NCBI GenBank assembly: GCA_045532255.1
Contig: JAZSFO010000053.1
Location: forward strand, 1 to 11,260
DNA from: RGIG8748 sp045532255
GTDB taxonomy: Bacteria; Bacillota; Clostridia; UMGS1810
Length of the DNA stretch: 11,260 nt
Direction: 5' to 3'
The stretch's first letter is position 1. Every line of letters starts with the position of its first letter. Shown here one piece after another: positions 1-5,987 of this stretch. Under the pieces are notes generated by a model, which worked only from the letters and a program-made list of their open reading frames with translations, ran no database searches and was not told the origin of the DNA. The translations under genes and the position numbers were made by a program.

Positions 1-600
1 ATGTCCCACCGCTTCGCACATCTTTCGCACCTGACGGTTCATACCCTCGTGGATACCTATTCTTACAACGGTGGAATTTCGTCTGTGTTCAAGAATTTCC
101 ACCTCGGCAGGCGAGGTCTTTTTGCCGTCTATATATACTCCCCTCTTGAGCTTATCTGCCGCACCGTGAAGCATAATTCCCGACACAAGTGCGGAGTATA
201 TCTTTTGCTTCTCGTATTTGGGATGGGTAAGCCTGTATGCCATTTCTCCGTCATTTGTCATAATAAGAAGTCCCGTTGTGTTGTAATCAAGTCTGCCCAC
301 AGGGTATATCCTCTCGGGGATGTCTGACACAAGCTCCATAACGGTTTTTCTGCCCCGTTCGTCCTTTGCCGAGCATATATATCCGTCGGGTTTGTTGAGC
401 ATTATATATATTTTCTTGTCTGTATGTTCTATTTCCCTGCCGTCTACGGATACTGTGTCGCCTTTGGACACCTTGGTTCCGAGGGTTGTGACAACCTTAC
501 CGTTTACACTCACCCTGCCGTCCAGTATCATCTGCTCGGCCCCTCGCCTTGAGGCAACAGAACAAAGGGCAAGATATTTTTGAAGCCGCATTTCTTCCAT
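1..600 (-). CDS. RsuA/RluB-family 16S/23S rRNA pseudouridine synthase (3' end outside window)
   Basis: Isomerises a specific uridine to pseudouridine in ribosomal RNA, in the cytoplasm. The 200 codons in the window are open and unbroken; the C-terminus lies beyond base 1. Residues about 4-50 form an S4 RNA-binding domain (MRLQKYLALCSVASRRGAE, then DGRVSVNGKVV). The catalytic motif GRLDYNTTGLL follows, with the nucleophile Asp at about residue 105, then TNDGEMAYRLTHPKY and EGMNRQVRKM, all family hallmarks. The start is ATG at 600-598 with an AAAGGA ribosome binding site about 8 nt upstream; an in-frame ATG three codons later (MRLQ) is possible but worse spaced. It diverges from trmB and has a perfect consensus promoter. 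Whether the target is 16S (RsuA) or 23S (RluB) cannot be told from motifs alone; RluB is the usual call in Firmicutes. Confidence 0.93.
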   Translation of the reverse strand, partial: MEEMRLQKYLALCSVASRRGAEQMILDGRVSVNGKVVTTLGTKVSKGDTVSVDGREIEHTDKKIYIMLNKPDGYICSAKDERGRKTVMELVSDIPERIYPVGRLDYNTTGLLIMTNDGEMAYRLTHPKYEKQKIYSALVSGIMLHGAADKLKRGVYIDGKKTSPAEVEILEHRRNSTVVRIGIHEGMNRQVRKMCEAVGH

Positions 601-630
601 GTGTATTTTCCTTTCATATTGTTTAATACA

Positions 631-659
631 ATTATAGAACAATCCACATAAAATGTCAA
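631..659 (-). promoter_or_regulatory. Sigma-A promoter of the pseudouridine synthase gene
   Basis: Reading the minus strand, a perfect TTGACA (plus 654-659) is separated by exactly 17 bp from a perfect TATAAT (plus 631-636). The 5' leader would be about 25 nt, leaving room for little beyond the ribosome binding site. The match to consensus suggests strong constitutive expression. Confidence 0.85.
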
Positions 660-667
660 TTGAGCTG

Positions 668-696
668 TTGCAAAGCCACAGAAAAAATGTTATATT
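668..696 (+). promoter_or_regulatory. Sigma-A promoter of trmB
   Basis: TTGCAA at 668-673, a 17 bp spacer and TATATT at 691-696, upstream of an AAGGAG ribosome binding site at 713-718 and the ATG at 728. The -35 box lies only 8 bp from the -35 box of the divergent promoter, so two polymerases or one regulator would compete for the same face of DNA. Confidence 0.7.
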
Positions 697-727
697 ATAA
701 AGGAACACAAAAAAGGAGATATATAAT

Positions 728-1384
728 ATGAGAATGCGAAGAAAAAAACACAGAGAAGAAAGAATGGAAGCATGCTCCCATCTTATTATTGACGATATAT
801 CGGTATACAAAAACGACATCGGTAAGGTTTTCGGCGATGGAAAGCCTCTTCACATGGAAATAGGATGCGGAAAGGGTAAGTTTATTACAGAAACCGCCGC
901 CCTTAACCCCGATATCAACTATATTGCGGTAGAGAAGATATCCGATGTTATTGTTCTTGCACTCGAGAAGGTCAAGGCGGCAGGTCTTACAAATGTCAAA
1001 TTTGTAAGAGGCGATGCGGGAATATTTGACGGCTTTGACACCAAAACCAAATGCGAAAGAATATACATAAACTTCTGCGACCCGTGGAAGAAAAGCGGAT
1101 ATGCAAAACGCCGACTTACACACGCAAACTTCCTTAAGATATACCAAAAGCTACTGGGGCCAAACGGCGAGGTACATTTTAAGACAGACAACCAAGCGCT
1201 TTTTGAATTCTCGCTCAATTCCTTTTCTGACTACGGACTAAGGCTCAAAAACATTACCCTCGACCTGCATGGCAGCGGTTTTGAGGGCAATGTAATGACG
1301 GAATATGAAACTAATTTTGTAAATCAGGGCATGCCTATCTATCGGACGGAGGCTGTCTTTCCAGAAAGTTTGACAAAAGAGTAA
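728..1384 (+). CDS. trmB: tRNA (guanine-N7-)-methyltransferase
   Basis: Methylates N7 of G46 in the variable loop of tRNAs using S-adenosylmethionine (EC 2.1.1.33). The 218 residues are the usual length for bacterial TrmB. A basic N-terminus (MRMRRKKHRE) precedes the class I Rossmann methyltransferase fold. The SAM loop is MEIGCGKGKF (residues 43-52), with the acidic residue after strand 2 in AVEK (67-70). The family signature NFCDPWKK (115-122) contains the conserved Asp118, followed by KRRLTH (127-132), FKTDN (151-155) and TEYE (191-194). The start ATG has an ideal AAGGAG site 9 nt upstream. The last 50 bp run into the 3' end of the convergent carboxypeptidase gene, and no terminator is visible between them. 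TrmB is a near-universal, unlinked housekeeping gene, so its neighbours say little about function. Confidence 0.96.
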   Translation: MRMRRKKHREERMEACSHLIIDDISVYKNDIGKVFGDGKPLHMEIGCGKGKFITETAALNPDINYIAVEKISDVIVLALEKVKAAGLTNVKFVRGDAGIFDGFDTKTKCERIYINFCDPWKKSGYAKRRLTHANFLKIYQKLLGPNGEVHFKTDNQALFEFSLNSFSDYGLRLKNITLDLHGSGFEGNVMTEYETNFVNQGMPIYRTEAVFPESLTKE

Positions 1385-2462
1385 TTACCGTCTCGCCAAA
1401 GTATCGGGTCGTGTCCTCGCCCACACTCTCCCCTGCAACAGCAGGGAAGCTGTCTACGAGGCTGTCATTCATATATACCTCAACCTCGCCCAGCTTGTCG
1501 CCCTTTTTTACGGGTGCGGTAATCTCAAGGGGCGCACGGTAAACACTTACATATTTAACACCGTCTACTGCAGGAACTGCAAAATCACATGAGCTTACCA
1601 CACTCACCTGTGATGCAGTTCCTTTTTTTACGGGTATGGTGCAAAGATGCTCATTCTCTTTAAGTACGCTCTTTCTGGAAATGCGTCCGTATGCATAATC
1701 CATCATATTCATATGGTCATTCCAGTCATCAGGGGCATTGAGGGTTACTGCCGCAAGCACCACACCGTCTCTTTCGCACGCAGATACGAGGCATCTGCCT
1801 GATTTCTTTGTAAATCCCGTCTTGACACCTATACAACCATCCATTCTTTTAAGAAGCTTGTTGTGATTTGTAAGATACCTCTTACCCTCGGGGCCTGTGA
1901 CAGTCATCTGATATGTTGATACTATTTTTCGGAATTCTTCATTCTTAAGGGCGTATGCGGTAATTTTTGCAAGGTCCTCGGCGGTGGTATAGTGTCCGTC
2001 CTCGTCAAGACCGTTGGGATTGCGGAAATGAGTGTTTTTTACACCTATTTTTTCCGCCTTTTTGTTCATGCTGTCCGCAAATTTATCTACTCCGCCCCCT
2101 ACGGCATAGGCTATTGCGACAGCCGCATCGTTGCCTGAATTGAGCATAAGTCCGCACACAAGCTCCCTCAGGGTAAGCTCCTCCCCGAGAGTTAAATAAA
2201 TCGACGAGCCTTCCACCCCTACCGCATCGGGATGTATCTTGACCTTGGAATCGAGATTACCGTCTTCTATGGCACAAATTGCGGTCATAATCTTGGTTGT
2301 GCTTGCCATGGTGAGCTTTTGCGAAGCATTCTTCTCATATAAGACATTGCCATAGGCGGCATCAATAACAATTGCAGACTGTGCGGAAACCTGCGGATAA
2401 TCCGCACTTGCACTTGTTGTGCACAGGGATATAGCAAACAAAATACAAATAAGCTTTTTCAT
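1335..2462 (-). CDS. Secreted D-alanyl-D-alanine carboxypeptidase (penicillin-binding protein, peptidase S11, DacF-like)
   Basis: Removes the terminal D-alanine from peptidoglycan pentapeptides at the outer face of the membrane, trimming cross-link donors. The N-terminus (MKKLICILFAISLCTTSASA) is a typical Sec signal peptide ending near residue 20. All three active-site motifs of the S11 family are present: S54-T-T-K57, S109-G-N111 and K214-T-G216. RNPNGLDEDGHYTTAEDLA (147-165) is also characteristic. Residues about 262-345 match the beta-rich PBP5 C-terminal domain. Unlike E. coli PBP5 there is no clear amphipathic membrane anchor; the tail ends FLERQPPSDR. The 375 residues are normal for Firmicutes DacF/DacB-type enzymes. 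The start ATG at 2462 follows a G-rich site (AAGGGGGAG). I could not find a convincing sigma-A promoter upstream, so a sporulation or alternative sigma factor is possible. It diverges from the WG-repeat gene. Confidence 0.95.
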   Translation of the reverse strand: MKKLICILFAISLCTTSASADYPQVSAQSAIVIDAAYGNVLYEKNASQKLTMASTTKIMTAICAIEDGNLDSKVKIHPDAVGVEGSSIYLTLGEELTLRELVCGLMLNSGNDAAVAIAYAVGGGVDKFADSMNKKAEKIGVKNTHFRNPNGLDEDGHYTTAEDLAKITAYALKNEEFRKIVSTYQMTVTGPEGKRYLTNHNKLLKRMDGCIGVKTGFTKKSGRCLVSACERDGVVLAAVTLNAPDDWNDHMNMMDYAYGRISRKSVLKENEHLCTIPVKKGTASQVSVVSSCDFAVPAVDGVKYVSVYRAPLEITAPVKKGDKLGEVEVYMNDSLVDSFPAVAGESVGEDTTRYFGETVITLLSNFLERQPPSDR

Positions 2463-2518
2463 CGGAACTCCCCCTTATTTACACTCTATGCTGTTAGCTT
2501 GTATTGTTATTACCTTTC

Positions 2519-2548
2519 TTGACACATAGGGATGTTTTGTGATAAAAT
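2519..2548 (+). promoter_or_regulatory. Sigma-A promoter of the WG-repeat gene
   Basis: TTGACA at 2519-2524, an 18 bp spacer and TAAAAT at 2543-2548. A very strong AAGGAGG ribosome binding site at 2562-2568 lies 7 nt before the ATG at 2576. Confidence 0.7.
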
Positions 2549-2575
2549 TAGTATTATTTATAAGGAGGTTAATTC

Positions 2576-4009
2576 ATGTCCGATTATCATAAAAAATATG
2601 AAGATATCCTTAACCATTTTACAGAGCCTGATGCTCCTCTGAAACAGCCCTCTTCCGAGGAAGAGCAAATTGCTGACGGGCAGGAAACCAACCCGTCCGC
2701 AGAGTGCAAGGCAGAGGGAGCAGATATACCGAGTGTAAGCATAAATCCGCTTTCCCCCGAGCTTGCGGCAAATATTACATCAAATACAAAAAAGAGCTAT
2801 CCGTGGATTAAGATTGCATGTGCAATCGTCTTGATGCTTTGCATAGTAACAGCAATATGTGTTTCATTTAGTCCAAGGGACGATAAAACCAATCTTTTTA
2901 CAGACGGGATGATATCCTTCCAAGAGACTGACCCCGAAACATTAAACCCCCTTTACGGAATTATAAACAAAAGAGGCAAGGTGCTTGTGGGTGCTGATTA
3001 TTCCATGGCATATCCTGCAGGGGAAAATGTCATCATCGCGGCAGAGGGCAGTGAAAGCGTGTCCTTCTATACAGGAAGCGGTGCAGCACTTTCGCTGATA
3101 TCCAAAAAAGGAAAGAGCATAACAGACTTTGTATTCGACGGCACATCATGGGAATTCTCCGAGGGTCTTATGGCGGCATCAAAGGACGAAAAATGGGGCT
3201 TTGTAAATCCCAAGGGCAAATGGATAATCAAGCCTCAATACGCCGAGGCAAGAAGCTTTGGGGACTCCCTTGCACCTATTCGTGACAACAAAACTCTTAA
3301 ATGGGGATATATAAACAAAAAAGGAAAGAAAGTTATAGGGTGCAAATTTGACGAGGTAGGAAGCTTCTCGGATTCCCTTGCACCCGCAAAGCTCGACGGC
3401 AAGTGGGGATATATAAACAAAAAAGGCGATTGGGTTATTAAGAATAAATTTTTCGATGTAGGCGAATTTGACGGCAGTATGGCAATCGCCATAGACAAAA
3501 ACGGCAAATGGGGATTTATAAACAAAAAAGGCGAATGGATAATTGAGCCTCAATATGAGGAACTAAAAGGCTTTAGCGAAAATCTTGCTGCGGCAAAAAA
3601 GGACGGCAAGTGGGGATATATTAACAAAAAAGCTAAGTGGGTCATTAAGAACAAATTTGCATCGCTTGGCAGCTTTGAAGACGGTCTCTCTTATGCTCAG
3701 GAGAAAACAAACGGAAAGTTTGGATATATAAACAAAAAAGGTAAATATGTAATTAAAGCAAATTACATTATGGCATCGCAGTTTTCCGATGGCATAGCAC
3801 TTGTGAAAGCAGACAAGGGCTTTGGATACATAGACAAAAAGGGCAATAAAATAACAGATACCGATTTTGTTACCGCAACGGTGTTCTTTGACGACGGCTA
3901 TGCGGCAGTATGCGAAAGCGACCCCGAATCCCCCATAGGCGAGAAGTGGTATATAATTAACAAAAAGGGCAAGCCGATATTCAGTAAGACATTTGACGGA
4001 ATATATTAA
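2576..4009 (+). CDS. Membrane-anchored WG-repeat (KWG) surface protein
   Basis: Function unknown; WG-repeat proteins are common beta-rich surface or cytoplasmic proteins of bacteria. Residues 1-75 are hydrophilic, acidic and probably cytoplasmic. Residues about 76-97 (WIKIACAIVLMLCIVTAICV) form one membrane helix with no signal cleavage site, so the rest should face outside. From about residue 125 to the end there are around eight repeats of 32-37 residues. Each has a core like KWGYINKKGxWVIxxxF followed by a phi-xxF-x-(D/E)-(G/S)-L-A-x-A segment. The best copies start near residues 206, 242, 276, 311, 345 and 381; outer ones are degenerate (YGIINKRGK at about 127, FGYIDKKGN at 416, WYIINKKGK at 458). 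Trp is replaced by Phe in two copies (KFGYI, GFGYI). The start follows an excellent ribosome binding site. It is monocistronic, with its own promoter and hairpins after the stop. Ligand binding or cell-wall attachment is a guess. Confidence 0.9.
   Translation: MSDYHKKYEDILNHFTEPDAPLKQPSSEEEQIADGQETNPSAECKAEGADIPSVSINPLSPELAANITSNTKKSYPWIKIACAIVLMLCIVTAICVSFSPRDDKTNLFTDGMISFQETDPETLNPLYGIINKRGKVLVGADYSMAYPAGENVIIAAEGSESVSFYTGSGAALSLISKKGKSITDFVFDGTSWEFSEGLMAASKDEKWGFVNPKGKWIIKPQYAEARSFGDSLAPIRDNKTLKWGYINKKGKKVIGCKFDEVGSFSDSLAPAKLDGKWGYINKKGDWVIKNKFFDVGEFDGSMAIAIDKNGKWGFINKKGEWIIEPQYEELKGFSENLAAAKKDGKWGYINKKAKWVIKNKFASLGSFEDGLSYAQEKTNGKFGYINKKGKYVIKANYIMASQFSDGIALVKADKGFGYIDKKGNKITDTDFVTATVFFDDGYAAVCESDPESPIGEKWYIINKKGKPIFSKTFDGIY
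3190..3741 (+). repeat. In-frame tandem DNA repeats inside the WG-repeat gene
   Basis: A core of about 22-25 bp resembling TGGGGATATATAAACAAAAA recurs near 3302, 3404, 3509, 3611 and (first base changed) 3720, at intervals of about 102-109 bp. An older copy lies near 3194. The cores keep the same synonymous codons while the segments between them have diverged much more. Confidence 0.8.
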
Positions 4010-4018
4010 GGCTTTTAT

Positions 4019-4048
4019 GCAGAGGGGGTCAATAGCAACCCCCTCTGC
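4019..4048. other. Perfect 11-bp GC-rich hairpin just after the WG gene
   Basis: GCAGAGGGGGT (4019-4029) pairs perfectly with ACCCCCTCTGC (4038-4048) around an 8-nt loop, beginning 9 bp after the stop codon. No T-tract follows on either strand. It therefore looks like a 3'-end stabiliser or part of the larger structured element rather than a complete intrinsic terminator. Confidence 0.65.
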
Positions 4049-4080
4049 ACTCCCTGCCATCCGCTGTGAAAAACGAACGG

Positions 4081-4107
4081 AAAAACAAAAAATTCCCTTG
4101 GAATTTT
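4081..4107 (-). terminator. Intrinsic terminator for the four-helix-bundle gene
   Basis: On the minus strand, AAAATTCC (from 4107), loop AAG, GGAATTTT is followed by a T-rich run TTGTTTTT. It lies about 210 bp downstream of the minus-strand gene ending at 4317, so it would close that transcript or block antisense reading into the WG gene. Confidence 0.6.
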
Positions 4108-4159
4108 AACCGCATCTGCGGAGGGCACGGAAACCATCGTGCCTAGTCCTCGATTGCGG

Positions 4160-4186
4160 AAATTCCTTCGGGAATTTTTTATTTTT
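4160..4186 (+). terminator. Intrinsic terminator downstream of the WG-repeat gene
   Basis: AAATTCC (4160-4166), tetraloop TTCG, GGAATTT (4171-4177), followed by a T-rich tract TTTATTTTT. It is the mirror partner of the minus-strand terminator in the other arm of the same palindrome. Confidence 0.7.
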
Positions 4187-4226
4187 CTATTTCGTTTGTT
4201 TTTCAAGGCGGAAATTTAATAAGGTA

Positions 4227-4244
4227 GTTTTGCTTTCGCAAAAC
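4227..4244. repeat. Small perfect hairpin in the intergenic region
   Basis: GTTTTGC (4227-4233), loop TTTC, GCAAAAC (4238-4244). No T-tract follows. It is one of several hairpins packed between 4019 and 4318. Confidence 0.45.
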
Positions 4245-4288
4245 GGATTTATAAATATTATTTACATACCAGGATTTACATTGTAGGA

Positions 4289-4318
4289 GCGACCTTATGT
4301 GGTCGCCCGAATTTTTTT
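4289..4318 (+). terminator. GCGACC/GGTCGC hairpin with T7 tract
   Basis: GCGACC (4289-4294) and GGTCGC (4301-4306) flank a 6-nt loop; five bases later comes a run of seven T. The T run abuts the stop codon of the minus-strand gene. It would stop plus-strand transcripts from the WG side. From memory, hairpins of this GCGACC...GGTCGCCC type recur between genes in Clostridia, so it may also be a copy of a dispersed repeat. Confidence 0.5.
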
Positions 4319-4751
4319 ACAGATATTTTCTTATATTTACTGTTAGCTCTTCTTCAAGGTTTATAAGGCGCTTTGCTATATCCTTGGAAACCTCGTCTGC
4401 CGCCTTGTACTTATTGAGATATTTATTTAAGGATTTGACTCCCATATTGCAACCATCGGTCATAAGGTCTGCTATGACCTCATCGCTTTCGTTAACGGCA
4501 AGTTTTATATTGGTTTTCATCCATGACATGCCCTTGGCGATAGGTTCGGGGTCCTTGCCCTCGTCCCTGTATTTACTCAGCAGGCTGTCGATTTCCTCCT
4601 GAAGCCTTGTGTGCTCGCTGCGGCACTTATCCAAAAGGTCATGAAGCTCAGAACTGCTTACATTATCGAGCACATCCTCTATTGAGGATATACCCATTTT
4701 TACCCCTGCGTCACACTCTCTCAAAAGTTTTATTGTATCCTGTTCTACCAA
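4317..4751 (-). CDS. Probable four-helix-bundle protein (DUF2383/PA2169-like)
   Basis: A 144-residue, all-helical, soluble acidic protein of unknown function. It has alternating amphipathic helices, including LHDLLDKCRSEHTRLQEEID and AKGMSWMKTNIKLAVNESDE, then DLMTDGCNMGVKSLNKYLNK and a final helix of charged heptads. The pattern, length and the segments GKDPEPIAKGMSW and DGCNMGVKSLN look like the ferritin-like DUF2383 group found in many Clostridia; I am fairly but not fully sure of that family. No signal peptide. The start is an uncommon TTG at 4751-4749. An AAAGGA site lies 10 nt upstream, an in-frame TAA immediately precedes it, and the nearby ATG is in another frame. The gene stands alone between structured intergenic DNA and an AT-rich gap. 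A CATAAT box upstream may be its -10, but I see no good -35. Confidence 0.8.
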   Translation of the reverse strand: MVEQDTIKLLRECDAGVKMGISSIEDVLDNVSSSELHDLLDKCRSEHTRLQEEIDSLLSKYRDEGKDPEPIAKGMSWMKTNIKLAVNESDEVIADLMTDGCNMGVKSLNKYLNKYKAADEVSKDIAKRLINLEEELTVNIRKYL

Positions 4752-5095
4752 TTAATGACATTCCTTTCTTCAAAAAGTAATCATGTGTATTATGGCACTC
4801 GTCAGGATAAATATGCAGATTACAGAGATTGTTTTTTTAATTTTTCTATCACGCAATCGCCCACCTGAGATGTGGAAGCACTTCCGACAGAAAAGACAAT
4901 ATATCTTGATGTCTGCCTTGTGTGGAGAAAAGATGCGTATAGCATTGGCAGTATGGATAAATTCCGTAAGTATGTAAAGGAAAAAATCCTTTGGAAATGA
5001 ATAGTGTTTTCTATTGAAAAACGGATTTTGCAAACTATAATTTACAGGGAAAGTCTATCAAGCGGCTCCAAATAACCATAACAATTATATAGATA
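4752..5095. other. AT-rich gap without a convincing gene
   Basis: A minus-strand open frame (4770-5033) would encode a short protein with clustered cysteines (YCLFCRKCF) and a C-terminal hydrophobic segment. Its only start is a TTG with no ribosome binding site, so it may be a degraded gene. A small hairpin, AAAGGA/TCCTTT, lies at 4976-4992. The motif AAAACGGATTT (5018-5028) followed by TTTACA also occurs at 4240-4266. I see no tRNA, riboswitch or intact gene here. Confidence 0.5.
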
Positions 5096-5124
5096 TTGAT
5101 TTTTCTAATGAATTGTGGTAAAAT
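5096..5124 (+). promoter_or_regulatory. Promoter of the MNT-HEPN operon
   Basis: TTGATT at 5096-5101, a 17 bp spacer and TAAAAT at 5119-5124, with TGG directly before the -10 box, giving an extended -10. The start codon is 31 nt downstream with an AGGGGG ribosome binding site at 5143-5148. No clear operator palindrome overlaps it. Confidence 0.65.
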
Positions 5125-5155
5125 ATAGTCATAAAATAAATTAGGGGGTGAACTT

Positions 5156-5497
5156 ATGTGTACTAGAAATACACTTGATGTATTGTTAAAAGAAACCCAC
5201 ACAGAGCTTAGAAAAATATTTGGCGAAAAGCTCAGTAGTGTTATTCTTTATGGTTCTTACGCAAGAGGAGATTATGACTCCGAGTCAGATATTGATGTGA
5301 TGGCATTAGTTGACCTTGAAAAAACTGAGCTTGCAAAATACAGACGCATCGTGTCTGACTTTGCAAATGATATTGATTTGAAGTATGATGTTCTTTTGTC
5401 GGTTAAGTTGCAGGATAAGTTCACTTTTGAAAAGTATGGAAAAGCTCTTCCGTACTATATGAATGTTACAAGAGAGGGCGTGAATGTCAGTGTATAA
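5156..5497 (+). CDS. MNT-type minimal nucleotidyltransferase (probable antitoxin)
   Basis: A 113-residue protein of the DNA-polymerase-beta nucleotidyltransferase superfamily. The motif GSYARGDYDSESDIDV (residues 33-48) provides the G-S helix N-cap and two metal-binding aspartates, D45 and D47. The third acidic residue is probably D78 in KYDVLLS. In characterised MntA-HepT pairs such a protein transfers AMP to a tyrosine of the HEPN RNase and neutralises it. The active-site residues are intact, so it should be catalytically competent. The ATG start has an AGGGGG site 7 nt upstream. The gene overlaps the HEPN gene by 14 bp, so the antitoxin is made first and translation is coupled. The module is visibly AT-richer than the housekeeping genes nearby, as expected for a transferred toxin-antitoxin pair. 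Confidence 0.9.
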   Translation: MCTRNTLDVLLKETHTELRKIFGEKLSSVILYGSYARGDYDSESDIDVMALVDLEKTELAKYRRIVSDFANDIDLKYDVLLSVKLQDKFTFEKYGKALPYYMNVTREGVNVSV

Positions 5498-5879
5498 CAG
5501 GGAAATAATTGATTTGGCATTGTATCGTCTCGACAAAGCAAAAACAGATTTGATTGCAGCGAAGAAAACATTAGAACTCGAAATGTTTGATACTGCTGCA
5601 AACCGTTCTTATTATGCAATTTTTCATTCAGCCCGTGCAATCTTAGCACTTGACGGTCAGGATTACAAAAAGCATTCGGGTGTAATCAGTAATTTTCAAA
5701 AGAATTATATTAAAACAGAGATATTTGATAGGAAAATGTCCAACATTATTAAATCCGCTTTTGATATGCGAACCGATAGTGATTATGAGGATTTTTATGT
5801 TGTACCCAAAGAAGATGTTGCTAAACAAGTTAGTGAAGTGAAGCAGAATATTTCGTTTACAAAACAGAAGAATATTTAA
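5484..5879 (+). CDS. HEPN-domain protein, probable RNase toxin
   Basis: A 131-residue helical protein of the HEPN superfamily (COG1895/PF05168 style). The segment AANRSYYAIFHSARAIL (38-54) contains R41-x6-H48, the Rx4-6H motif that forms the RNA-cleaving site when two HEPN protomers dimerise. KKHSGVISNFQK and MRTDSDYEDFY further on are also typical of the family. With the upstream MNT gene it forms a complete two-gene toxin-antitoxin pair, in which the toxin would cleave cellular RNA, often tRNA, when released. The start ATG at 5484 lies within the upstream gene, with a GAGAGGG site about 5 nt before it. The Rx4HxY motif whose tyrosine is AMPylated in HepT is not present in that form: after H48 come Ser and Ala. 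Any modification target must therefore be another residue, such as Y43 or Y44. Toxicity is inferred, not shown. Confidence 0.88.
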   Translation: MSVYNREIIDLALYRLDKAKTDLIAAKKTLELEMFDTAANRSYYAIFHSARAILALDGQDYKKHSGVISNFQKNYIKTEIFDRKMSNIIKSAFDMRTDSDYEDFYVVPKEDVAKQVSEVKQNISFTKQKNI

Positions 5880-5894
5880 GAGATAAAATTGCAG

Positions 5895-5931
5895 ACAACC
5901 ATCTGTGACGGATGGTTGTTATTTATATTTA
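5895..5931 (+). terminator. Intrinsic terminator of the MNT-HEPN operon
   Basis: ACAACCATC (5895-5903) pairs perfectly with GATGGTTGT (5911-5919) around a 7-nt loop. A T-rich but interrupted tract (TATTTATATTT) follows. It starts 15 bp after the HEPN stop codon. Confidence 0.7.
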
Positions 5932-5984
5932 CACCTCATCCACCGCAAGCGGTCCCCCTTCTCCTCAAGGAGAGGGCTTTTTTG
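5930..5984. repeat. Candidate dispersed intergenic repeat with two hairpins and T6
   Basis: The stretch contains CCGC-AA-GCGG (5943-5952) and a second hairpin, CCCTTCTCC/GGAGAGGG with one bulge (5956-5976), then CTTTTTT. I recognise this CACCTCATCCACCGC...AAGGAGA...TTTT pattern as one that recurs between genes in Clostridia, in varying copies. On the plus strand it can also act as a second terminator. Copy number in this genome cannot be judged from one window. Confidence 0.55.
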
Positions 5985-5987
5985 TGC

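Larger units (their letters stand above)
4068..4204. repeat. Long imperfect palindrome, MITE-like or compound terminator element
   Basis: The arms are GAAAAACGAACG (4068-4079) against CGTTTGTTTTTC (4193-4204), 11 of 12 paired, and AAAAACAAAAAATTCCC (4081-4097) against GGGAATTTTTTATTTTT (4170-4186), 16 of 17 paired. The centre holds CCGCA/TGCGG (4110-4121) and GGCACG/CGTGCC (4124-4143). Each arm can also fold on itself into a small terminator hairpin. Such a design is typical of small palindromic intergenic elements. No target-site duplication is obvious and no transposase gene is nearby. Confidence 0.6.

Noticed and set aside
3179..4060. Long antisense open frames opposite the WG-repeat gene
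   Set aside because: They mirror the low-complexity lysine/asparagine-rich repeats, have no starts with ribosome binding sites, and the plus-strand protein is clearly real.
4770..5033. Minus-strand frame with cysteine cluster YCLFCRKCF and hydrophobic C-terminus
   Set aside because: The only start is a TTG without a ribosome binding site, there is no internal start before the cysteines, and only three Cys are present, too few for a zinc ribbon. A degraded gene is possible but not supportable.
5930..5984. CRISPR-like repeat
   Set aside because: The unit occurs once in the window, with no regular spacers and no cas genes.
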